A stretch of 64,000 nt of DNA, from assembly GCA_963971305.1 (NCBI GenBank), contig OZ020305.1:10139001-10203000 (forward strand). The letters are read 5' to 3'. The translations under genes were made by a program, and so were the position numbers. Below are positions 11,057 to 21,500 of this stretch, piece after piece; within the stretch, counting starts at the first letter, position 1; each line of letters opens with the position of its first letter. Under the pieces are notes generated by a model that worked only from the letters and a program-made list of their open reading frames with translations, was not told the origin of the DNA and made no database searches. The DNA is from Arcuatula senhousia (Eukaryota; Mollusca; Bivalvia; Mytilida; Mytilidae).

Positions 11057-12790
11057 ATGTCAGGCTTAATGACCAACAACTTAGATCTATTGTTTAAAGC
11101 TCTGTCTACCAATGCCGCGATATCAAAAGACCTGATAACAGACGCAAGAAAAGAATACAACAGTCTGAGGGTGAGATATTCGGGTGAATAAGAAAAGATA
11201 GAAGATATTGCCCAATATTATTATAAGCAATTGAATTTCAAAGATTTTTACCAACTTATCGGCAATCCTAGCCGGACATGACAAAAGTGGGAAGGGCGTG
11301 GTCAATTGAATATCAAAGTTTGAAAGCAATGAAAATGCCATTGCAACACTTCACAGCAATAGGACTCAGAATCCAACCCGTCCGATTTAACTATGGACTT
11401 TCGATTGTTGCGTAAAGTGAAGTGTGCAAACACAACAATGAAAATTTACGTCGTCATAAACAAGCCAATCGGTAACAAAAACCGCTTTCGTTGTGATGAT
11501 TTTTAATCAACCGATTTTGTCTTCGTCTTTTCGGTATAATGGTGTTTACTTACCCCTTTGGTACACTCTTGCTTCTTGCCTCTACCAAAACAAGACCAAC
11601 ACGATCAAACAATCAAAATTGAAATAACATGTAATATGATTGACAAAGATGCTAGGAGCATCTGAAACGAGGTCGGAATATTTATCCATTAGCAATAGCT
11701 CCATTGAAACCCTAAGCTTTTTTGTTTGTTTGCATATTTACATATGTGTGCATATAATTGACGTTGCATGTAAAATCAATCTGGTTTACTTTTGATTCCG
11801 CGGTTTGAAAGGCAATGTAAAGTTTCTCATTTCTTATTTCTATTTCGTGCAAAATTCCATTTTAATTTCCTTATTAATTTTAAGCTTATAAAGGTGACTT
11901 TTCAATTTATGGGTTTAATGACGGTAATTTATTCTTACTTTAATGTATTTTTAATCGTGTTCAATATTGTTACCCCCTATTATGTTGGCTTAGCAGACAT
12001 ATAATAGAAAGTCAAAATCGCTTCAATATAAAACTTAAGAAGTCAAACCACTGAAGACAGTTTTATGTTAAGTTTTCGTGCAACTTTTAATAAACAGAAA
12101 ATCTAATACCCTTCCAAAATTGAAAAATATGTTACCAGGATATTAAAAAAATCATTTTCGAACAAACAAAATGCCTGGAAATATTTTTTATATCTCTCGT
12201 GAGAATTCTCTTTATGATTTTCGTAACATAACCTACTTGCGTTTTACAAGTTTCTTTAAAGTGACCTATAAAATATTTCAATGGATTGGAGTTATTGAAA
12301 GACATGTTAAGTCCATAATTTAATTTTCTCTATTTTTGTTCAATATTTCCATGATTACCGATTGAGGTTTTTTTTATTTTCAAATTGCCTTTTTTGTTCA
12401 TGGTAATTGTGGTGTGTAATTGCCGTTATTTTTTTAACTTGTTTTTGTTGTTTTGTTTGTTTTTCGTTTTTGTTATTTTTTGTTTTGTTTTTGTTTTTGT
12501 TTTGTTATCTATTTTACACTTAAGTTTGACCCTTTTTCGTTAACATTGTTAAATTTGTACCTTCACGACCTTTATTTATAGAAGGCTGCTCAAAATGGAG
12601 AAATCCTTCATTCTAAGAAGACCAGAAACCTTTCATCACTTGCCGTTTGTCCAAACTGTAATAAGACTATTGAATCACAGCAAGAATTGATCAATGAGGT
12701 CCGACAATTACAAACGGAGCTGAGTCTTAAATCCAAAATGTGCTCAGATTTACAAGAGCAGCTAAACCGAAGACGCGGTCAAGGTCACTC
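11057..12790 (+). other. Mieap-like N-terminal exons (helical region, CxxC, coiled coil)
   Basis: Exons 1-2 of the coding sequence, joined in phase 0 (...YNSLR/KAAQNGE...). The second exon holds VCPNC followed by heptad-like ELINEVRQLQTELSLKSKMC and ends RRRGQGHS across a phase-2 intron. Coiled-coil oligomerisation is known for this family. A zinc role for the single CxxC is uncertain because no second pair is nearby. Confidence 0.7.
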
Positions 12791-15700
12791 GTAAGTAGAA
12801 GTACAAATGAATTCGTTTAGTCTTTGTTCATGTTCTTAAAGAATAGAACATTTTTAAATGTTGCGGTTAAACCCAATTCTTAATATATCTTATGGGTTTT
12901 TTTTCTAAACTTCTAATATAGTGTTGCATATAGGATTTGGATTATAAATAATCATGACTAAAGTTAAGTTCTAAAACTCTGAGAATAAAAGCAGTAAAAG
13001 CACTATATACCTTGCATAACACTATAAAATGATTGGCTTTTAAGGTTTATTGTTCGTGTTTCTGTATGTTATTTGAGAATCTTCAGGCTTTGTTTTATGG
13101 ATTTGCATTCTCAATGTAGACACTGTAAGAAGATTTTCTACTTAATTTAATACTAATAAGGAATTTTATGGAAGACATCAAGCGCTCATAGACAATTATG
13201 GGATTTCTTTCACTCAGATGCGTACAGATGTTGGTTTGTCATATGGTTTGTTTTGTTTTCCTTTACCGGATTTGACACTCTGAAATTATCGTAAGCAAAG
13301 TGACGGGTGTGTTGAAACAAACAAGGACTTTTTACCCTTCTGGAGCACCCGAATTCACTCTCGTTAAGACTTGAGTTCGCGTTGATAATTGCTTCACAGT
13401 TTTTATTGTTTGTTTTTATGTTGTGTGTTTCTTCGTGCTGTTCTCGCTAGTGTTTACTGGATTTGTCTTTGCCCTTTCAGTCTCATGACTTTCAAATGCC
13501 AAATTTGTACATCTCTGCTAAATTCTTACTAAGATTGTCATGACATCCTGCTTTAAAAATCAAAGAATTTTTTACCATTATCGTATTTTACGATTCTAAA
13601 CGTATTTGTTTTCAAGAGACATGTACATGTATAGTAAAAGATTTTAATTACTTTGACAAGATTTAATGCTAAATGACACAAAAAATGCAAAGAAAGCTGG
13701 GAATATTTGGCTTCTATTTTGTCAATGATTAAAAGTTGTTTTCATAAAAGCACCATCAACATCATCAAAGAACTATAATTTCAATCATAGTTAAAAGAAA
13801 CAGTAACTTCTATTTCTGTTCATCCAAGGATAAACTATCGTTTTCATGAGGTTGTGTTGTTGTTGAACTTAGGTAGATGTGTATTTTTTTCGCTCTCAAA
13901 GGTACAAACTGTTTAAAATGGTCGCTGCTCACTGTTTTACAATTCGCTCTGGATTAGAAATACAATGCTTACATTTCAATCCTAAATGTCTCATTTTATC
14001 TTTATCTTGATATACAAATGTTTTTAGATGTTAACATTTTCTTTAAATGAGCATGTCATACCTATTACTTATTTGATCCCAATTGCATATATTCATATTT
14101 TAGAGAAAATGTAGTACTTGCGGACCTCAACGACCCAAACAGAGCCTTGAAAGTTGGGGATATGTATTCAGAATTGTATGACAAATATTGGACGGACGCT
14201 TATCAGTATCTCGACAATACAGCCAACTTAAGGGAAGATAGAATATTAGAAATACTACAGAGAATTCTGAGGGTACGCAATTTATTGTTTATATGTAAAT
14301 GGTTATTGTACACGCCCAGGTATAAGTATGTTGGCTGAAACTCCGCAATCTTAAGGTTGAGAAATGCTTCTGTAAAAGTGCTTAAGAAAGTTGTATATGC
14401 TTTACATGTAGCTAATTTTTCAACACTATTCCACTCTATCTACGTTAACAGATGTAGCATTCAATATCTTCCCAAAACTGAATCCGAAAATATTATTCCG
14501 CTCTAACGGCCACAGAGAAGATCTAACCAGTAAGTTATTCTTGCCATTCAGTTTGTTAAAGTTTATACTTTGTGACATTTTGCGTAACTCTTTTGCGTAA
14601 CTCCAAGATTTACCTCTAATGAATATCATCATTTTCTTTTTTAAGCCCCCGCGACGACATGTCGGGGGGCATTAAGTTTTACTCATGTCCATCCGTCCGT
14701 ACGTACGTCCGTCCGTACGAATTTCCGTCAAGCTTTTCTCAGAAATCGTAAGTGGGAATAATTTGAAACTTGGTAGGATGGTTCAGTATGACAAACTATA
14801 CGTCCTAAGCAAGTTTTAGACCTGTCAGACATCTACTTCCTGTTTGGGGCTGGATCGATACCAAAATCGACATGAAAATTTCCGTCAAGCTTTTCTCAGA
14901 AACCATACATGGGAATGATTTGAAACTTGGTAAGATGGTTTAGTATGATAAACTATGCGTCCTCAGCGACTTTCAGACCTGTCGGACTTCAACTTGTTAT
15001 TTGAGGCCAGCGGGGGCATCCGTGTCCCATGGACACATTCTTTCTTTTTTTACAAAAGACAGACTATAAATATGATTTGTCACAATTTGGTTTTATTTTT
15101 CTTTGCAAAGTTAATTGATTGATGATATTATTAATGTCGTTAACTCGCAGATCCCTTTCCCCCACCCCTTGGTTACATTTACCCCTCATTAACTTGCATA
15201 CCGGTCATTACAGGGCGCCTATGTGTTCTGTGGTGATGTTGCTCGAGCTCAGTTAACAAATTTAGGAGGAGAAATAGCCTGTCCACTATCTACAGTAAGT
15301 AAAACGGTCAAACTTTGGAGGAAAAATTCTATTAGCCTGTCCGCTATCTACAGTAATTAAAATGTCCAATCTTAGGAGATATCTACAGTTAGTAAAGCAG
15401 CCAAACTTAGGAGGAGAAATAGCTTGCCCTCTCTCTACAGTAAGTAAGCAGATCGGAGGCTATGCAAAAAATATAAATGTATATTCAAATGTTGGACTAC
15501 TACAACAGCTCATTCGGCTCCATTTGGAAACCTTACTTTTAATTCTCGAATTAACACGTAGCGTTTGCAGAATAGGCTTTATGTGTTTCCTTTTAATGCG
15601 AGCTGATTTGGTTTTCTTAGACTTTAAAAAAAATTCAAACAATACAGTTATAAAACAACTATACATGACACTTCTTCATACTTCTTAGTAAAAAAATAAA

Positions 15701-17263
15701 CCTACAGTTTTAAAACCTTCAGAAGAAATAGCCAATGGCATTCGCTGTCGACGATACAGTCAATGCTTGTTGTTCTTCAGATGGACTTAAAAGAGAAATG
15801 TTGAAAAGGTATCATATAAGCCTGTACCAAGTCAGGACCATTGCGATCTTCAAATTTTCCGGTATGTCTTCCTTGTTTTGTCTTGTCTAATGGACATTTG
15901 AAATTGATTCTCCAAGTTCGGTAATTTTGTTATTACTATTATTAAGTTGTAATAAAAAGAGTACCACAACTATAAACAAATATATGTCAAGCTGTCTACA
16001 TTTCTTACGTTCTTCCAAAGGTTTAAGTGGTTTTTTTATTGGCAGTTATTGTTATAAAAGTGTTACGACTTTCATTTTACAACAGTGGACAGAAAATAAG
16101 AGAATGCAGATTGTGGAAAATGGTGATATGGTAACTGGTAGAATGGCAGAACTGACAAACAACTACAGGAAATCTTCCTCTACAGAGTGTGTCCCTAATC
16201 TTCAAAAGGTTAGGCCACAAACATTTTCAGAAGGAGATAACGAAAAAGATATGCCATTATCTTGATGCAAAATTAAAAAAAACACATTTTCGGCTTTATA
16301 AAATAACATTTTTTTGTCATTTAATAGCTAGTTTATTATTTCAAATTAAACTACATGTATTTATTTAGTCTAACAACAAAACTGTAAGATAATAATGCAA
16401 TATATCTAGTGTCGCCAGTATAGAGGTTTAATACTTTGGATTTTTTCTCAAGTCTCAGACATAAGAAAAACCAAAATGTTAAACTGTAATCGATGGGCTG
16501 AACTGAGCTAGAATCATATCCACATCTTTATTGCAAACTTTTTAATGTAGTTTTCATTAAACCGATTTATTAGCAAAACCAAAGGAACATCAAATGTTTA
16601 CAGTCAGAATATTATTTAACGATGATTTGTATATTTCAGTCTTTTGCAGAATCAATTTTACCCACCTTTTTTGACGGAAATGAATACAGAAATGAATACG
16701 TAGTACGTTATGCCGAAAGATGTGTTGAGGTTTCATGGTACATGACGCTACAAGATCCTCAGATGTGCCTCGTGGCAAAAATAATACGAAAATCAGATTT
16801 CGATCCGAATTTGTTCCGTCCTTACACAAAATCCGGAGACAAGTTTGATTTCTTGGTATGGCCAGCGTTACTTCTTCATGAAAACGGCCCGGTAGTGATG
16901 AAGGGAGTTGCGCAGCCTCTTGACAGTGCATTGTCTCCCCTGTCGCTGCGAAGTAGGAAAACAATAACGGAACCAATCGAGTCAAATCCGCCAGCACGAC
17001 GACCAGAGAGTAACAATCCTGGATTAAGGGGAACTCCATGGGGACAACCAAACAATAATAATAATAACGATCCGAACGCGCCGTCGCCATCTATTGATCT
17101 ACCTAAGACTCCATTGTCAATGAGATCACCAAGAGGTTCAGCCAGAGGGACTCAGAATGCTGAACCGATAGTGACGTATCCTAAAAGTTCCACAAACAGT
17201 GAAAACGAGGTTCTAACAGCGGCGTGGAAAGATGATGAAGGGAAAAAGCAATGGGTACCATAA
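11057..17263 (+). CDS. Mieap/SPATA18-like protein (mitochondria-eating protein family), six coding exons
   Basis: Coding exons: 11057-11170, 12582-12790, 14104-14272, 15214-15294, 16086-16208 and 16640-17263. All are bounded by AG/GT and the phases agree, giving 439 residues. The ATG at 11057 was chosen because TAA (11042-11044) lies in frame just upstream. Residues 1-60 are helical. C61-P-N-C64 starts a coiled coil (about 66-103). Residues 120-330 match what I know of the Mieap C-terminal domain: ELYDKYWTDAY (131-141), RYAERCVEVSWYMTLQDP (255-272), YTKSGDKFDFLVWPA then LHENGPVVMKGVAQP (294-325). The last ~115 residues are Ser/Pro/Asn-rich and probably disordered. Vertebrate Mieap is induced by p53 and acts on damaged mitochondria; a similar role here is inference. 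The human protein is longer (about 540 residues). Bivalve genomes may carry several related genes, so orthology is open. Confidence 0.85.
11470..11585 (+). repeat. Retroelement 3'-tail fragment
   Basis: TTTGTCTTCGTCTTTTCGGT, then ACTTACCCCTTTGGTACAC, is the complement of the outer end of the copy at 1075 (GTACCAAAGGGGTAATCAGT). It lies inside intron 1 of the Mieap-like gene. Confidence 0.55.
13170..13510 (+). repeat. Retroelement 3' end (last RT codons plus tail)
   Basis: CGCTCATAGACAATTATGGG then ATTTCTTTCACTCAGATGCG encodes the final residues of the reverse transcriptase (D.YGIS.TQM-like). The shared tail follows: TTTACCGGATTTGACACTCT, GGAGCACCCGAATTCACTCT, TTCGTGCTGTTCTCGCTAGT. It sits in intron 2 of the Mieap-like gene, sense orientation. 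Confidence 0.65.
14640..15045. repeat. Molluscan GACATGTCGGGGGGC-type repeat element
   Basis: It starts CCCCCGCGACGACATGTCGG, has a CCGTCCGTACGTACGTCCGT simple-repeat stretch, and two internal copies of TTTCCGTCAAGCTTTTCTCA and of GAAACTTGGTA. It ends CAGCGGGGGCATCCGTGTCC. The terminal GCCCCCGC/GCGGGGGC pair is inverted. It is non-coding and lies in intron 3 of the Mieap-like gene. Confidence 0.65.
15258..15450 (+). repeat. Tandem copies of an exon 3' end plus its 5' splice site
   Basis: The real exon end and donor (TTAGGAGGAGAAATAGCCTG ... CTATCTACA/GTAAGT, cut at 15294/15295) is followed by diverged repeats near 15310-15357 (CTATCTACAGTAATTA), 15363-15395 (TATCTACAGTTAGTAA) and 15398-15447 (CTTAGGAGGAGAAATAGCTT ... 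CTACAGTAAGTAAG). The last copy keeps a perfect-looking GTAAGT donor. A weaker fifth similarity (AGAAATAGCC) lies near 15722. Confidence 0.8.
15825..15940 (+). repeat. Dispersed ~115-bp repeat (CAAGTCAGGACCATTGCGAT family)
   Basis: TGTACCAAGTCAGGACCATT, then GGTATGTCTTCCTTGTTTTG, then CTCCAAGTTCGGTAATTTTG. Same order as 10325-10440. It lies in the intron before Mieap-like coding exon 5. Confidence 0.65.
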
Positions 17264-17375
17264 GCATGTATAAAAAGTTACAAGTACTATGGCAAATATA
17301 TTACATGTATCATTAACAATGATTGTATGAAATTTTATTGACCTTTGCATTTATCTATCTCAGAACTCTTTTTTT

Positions 17376-17381
17376 AATAAA
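17376..17381 (+). promoter_or_regulatory. Likely polyadenylation signal of the Mieap-like gene
   Basis: AATAAA lies 113 bases after the stop codon in an A/T-rich stretch. Another AATAAA is at about 17875. Confidence 0.5.
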
Positions 17382-17430
17382 TAACTAATACGTTGCCATA
17401 ATATCTTTTTGGTGTTATGTTGACTATGAC

Positions 17431-17456
17431 ACAGAAATGAATACGTAGTACGTTAT
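17431..17456 (+). repeat. 26-bp exact copy of coding sequence in the 3' flank
   Basis: ACAGAAATGAATACGTAGTA followed by CGTTAT occurs at 16686-16711 inside the last Mieap-like coding exon and again here, 168 bases after the stop. The surrounding sequence is not similar. Confidence 0.8.
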
Positions 17457-17469
17457 CTGTATCAGTTAA

Positions 17470-18530
17470 CTTGTGACTGAAAATAGCTTTAATTCTCTAA
17501 GGTGGTTGCTGTTTAAGCTTGTTCTTATTCTTGATTCAAATGCTGCTGATGAGAAGTTACTCCTTGAAATATCGATATACAGCGTAACCAAATTAACCGT
17601 TTTTGTACCCGTTTAGGTATTGAATTTTCTTAGTATGTGATAGAATATAAAGTAAAGAAAAATAGGTAAATAAATTAATAACTGTGGGTATTTAAATGTT
17701 TCAACAATGATTCTCCATATGGCTTTGCAGTTTTAAAGCATCCACTTTACTCGCCTTCGGTCGTCATCGACCGTCATCTACTCTTTGGTTGTACTGGATT
17801 GTTAGATTGAAAGTCCTCCGATCGAATCATAGCTTGAAAAAGCCTGACTGTATTCTTGATATTGTTCATGATTTAATAAACGTTACTGGATATTGCGATT
17901 AAAAACGGTCAACAACCTTCATCTTAGAATACGTCCCTGGCTACTGGCTGATTTCCATTGCAGCATTAAAAGTTCTACAACCATAGAAAAATTGTAAACA
18001 ATGCTAATGAACAGAAAATCATTATGACTAAATTGTCTCAAAGCAACATTAAAGGGTTATATACCAAACGCAAATAAAAGAGTATAATAAACAACAGAAC
18101 TACCGAACGGGAATGATCGATATCAAATGTCAAAGTAATAATAAAAGATAGAACAAGGCAAAGACACACCAGAGAGAATAAACATTTTCATCTTTCATAC
18201 ACTGTTTCTTGCCCCCGACAAAGGACATATGTCCGAAAATTTGGGATCTGTTCTGTTTCTTTTGTTTATATTTTATGTTTTGATTTTTGTATATTTTACG
18301 TTTTGACTGAGGTCTATCCATACCAAATGTCTTTTATTTATTTGCACTTTCACCCATCAAGATCACTGGGCAACATCCATTATTTTTTAAACCTATAATT
18401 ATATAATGAATCATTAAAGTTATCATCAGATAACAAATACTATCAAAACTATATCTATACCGTTTATCAATTACGACGTTCAATTCATATGTTTGTATCA
18501 CCGCTATCTCTAAAATCACTCCATCCTCTC
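17470..18530. other. Intergenic stretch, no gene seen
   Basis: Between the Mieap-like 3' end and the lectin start codon. AT-rich. An ACTATATCTATA-like sequence near 18449-18460 could be a weak TATA element for the lectin gene, but no initiator can be placed. Confidence 0.35.
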
Positions 18531-18533
18531 ATA

Positions 18534-18573
18534 ATGGCGGTGTTTGTTATCCTATCCTTTTTCTTAGCCTCCG
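18534..18573 (+). other. Signal-peptide exon of the four-lectin gene
   Basis: MAVFVILSFFLAS followed by a phase-1 GTAAGT donor. The split codon becomes Asp with exon 2, giving ...LAS-DHCPIGPW, a plausible cleavage site after Ser. The peptide is short but strongly hydrophobic. Confidence 0.75.
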
Positions 18574-21500
18574 GTAAGTTTCTTCTTATAACGACTTTGT
18601 AAGGATGTCTTTTATCTTTGGACTGATACATATAATTGTGTTGTTATAATCAGCCTGAATCGCATAGAAAATAACGAGAAACAAACATGAAACCAAGCAA
18701 ACGGTAGAAATAAGCATAATGTTACATTTGTGAACGGGGTTTTTCAGTGTATGGTTTATTTGCTTGACATAAACAATATAATTCAGTTAACAAATCAGCT
18801 ATTTAGAATGACTCGTACATATGCATACTCTAAAACGTTTTGCATTGTCTTCTAAATGTTTAAACTGTTACTATTTCTTTTGGATTAATGTTTGTTTTCT
18901 TTTCTTTGTGATGCCTGAATTTCTTTTGTCCTTTCTTGCAATTTAAGGATATATGCAGACTATTGTCCTGTAGATCAATGTGATAACATAGACGAAATCT
19001 TTGATCTTGTGCACCTCTCTAACATGATCTCTTAAGTTTGTATAGTCCTAGCAGACAATTGCCTTCTAGGCCCCTGTGTTACCATAGGAGCAATATGCTG
19101 TCTCTTCGGCACCTCTTTTATTGCCTTTCATCATCTTTCAATATTTGGCTTAGGCAGACCATTTTTCTAATGGTCCTAACCCATGCGGGGTCCGGGGGTC
19201 GAATAGGCTCACAGCAGCGCTAAGCTTGTAAGTTAAAGTCCACTAAATATCGCTCAGAAACCTGATATCGGTTCAGGCTTCTTTGTCCACATAACGACTG
19301 GGTGTTTGTCCCAGGTGGTTGAATGGACAGCCCTGTAATAAAGAATGCAGGGGTCGTCAGGCTTTAATGCGCAAAATTTGACCGTAAATGTCACGTTTAT
19401 TGTACGTCAAAGAACCCTGGCAAAGGTCTCGATAAGAGTAGAACCCGTAGGATTCCCATACAGGAAGCTATAAATTGTCCGATTCTAACCATCTCTCCAT
19501 TTTGAAGTGACAGTCAAAACTCTCCAGCCCGATCGACCTTGTGTCCAAATTTCCTCCATTTCATCATCTTATTAACCTTTTCATTTTTATCTCCTGATAT
19601 AGCCGAATTCGTGCTGTTTGGGGGTAAAGCACATTTAGTGAATCACTCCTACATTAATCCATAAGCTATACCAAATTAAATGGAACAAGTATCTCTTAAG
19701 CACTGTTTCTTCCCGTTTACAATCATATATAGCAGTGTTTTACCTTAAAGTACATGGGATAACAAAGCCGGGGCCTGCTTTCTCTTCGGTACTTATTGAA
19801 AATATACACCATTTGTTCCTTTTCTAGTCTTGGCGGACTATTGCCCTCTGTAGGTCCTTGGGTTATTACCGTCAACTCTTAAACACTATTTGTTGCCTGC
19901 TAGTCCTAGCAGACCACTACCATGCAAAACTATAAATGATGATAAAATGAACATGAAATGATGATGATAAACGAAATATGGGAGTGGGGTGGGAAACAAA
20001 GGGACAGTAAATTTTGAAGATCACATGAAAAGGGGAGAGGTGGGTAGGGACAGAAAATTTAGCCGATGTGATGCACTACTTGGCGGTCCGCAAATGGGTC
20101 TTTTACGTGCATAATGAGTGGCACTCTCTAAACACGTTGGCCCACTATGGTCAGCGGTCAGGTAATATAGAACTGACAACCCCCGTGGACGAGGGCTACC
20201 CTATTCAGCCACCTAGGGTACACACGTACTTGGTCGCTCCGTGGGCTGAGCACTGACCCGACGTCAGAATCCAAAGACCCTTAGTCGCCTCTCACGACAA
20301 GCTAGGCTCTGCTGTGGGCCTATTCGCCTCCAGGGCCCTGTACTGGACCCCTGGGTTAACATGGGCGGAACCTGCTATTTTTTCAGCACCCTTTTAACAC
20401 CTTTCTGTTTCTATATTAATAAGATCTAGTTCTAGCAGAGTTTTATACGGCTCGTGGTTTATTTCATAGCACAGTTTTAACCCTTTCTAGTCCTAGAAGA
20501 TCTATGCATGTATGGCCGTGTGTAAATATAGGCGATACCTACTACTTTTATCACAGTTGATTCGTTACTCTAGAGCTTGCAGGAATTACATCGATTTTCT
20601 TGGCAGAGCGTCACGTTTGACACAGAAATTGCTGAAACAGGGTTATGTTGCTCCACGGTTGCTGTCTTCACTCAAGAAATTTTACGGTAGATATCGTGCA
20701 CTCGTAGACTAATATGGGATTTCTATCTCTCAAATGGGTGCAGATGTTGTTTTGTCGTAGAAATTTGTTTTGTCTTGCTTTACCGGATTTCACACACTGA
20801 ATTGGAAATTAGCAACACGACGGGTGTGCTATAGCAGGCAGGAACCGCTTAATCCTCCAGAGCACATGAGTTCACTCATGTTACGACTTCAGTTCTCGTT
20901 GTGGATTTTCTTTCGGTTGATTTTGTGTTTTGATTTTCTTCGTGCTGTTCTTGGTCGTGTTTACCAGTTTCTTCGTTGCCCTTTCGGACTTTTGACACTT
21001 TTTGCCTCTCTCACGTTTTCAGCATACCAATGGCACCATGACATCTTCTCTAGTAGCAACAATTCACTTTAAGGGCTATGTATTAATAAAGGCGATACCA
21101 GCTACTTATTTAGCATGCATATATCATCTTGAGTTCCTTTTTAGTCCTACCAGACCATTGCCTTTTTGACTCTGTGTTAAATGAATATAGGTGGTACATG
21201 CTCCTTGTTCAGAACATCTTTAACACCATGAGTTCCTTTCTTGCCATAGCACAAATTTACTTTTAGTGCTTTGTGTTAATATAGGCGGTACATACTCCTA
21301 ATTCAGCAATCTATAACACCTTGAGGTTATTTCTAGTCCCATCAGACCATTGTCTTTTAGGGCTCTTTGTAATTGTAAGCGGTACCTGCTACTTATTCAG
21401 CACATCTATAAAACCATGAAGCCCTCTCTTGTCCTAGCACAATTTTTTCTATTAGGGATCTGTGTTGATATGGGGTCATCATGTGTTCCCTTTCCATATC

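Noticed and set aside
16590..17090. 166-codon minus-strand open frame
   Set aside because: It is antisense to the last Mieap-like exon, which has a clear domain match; composition and motifs do not support a second gene.
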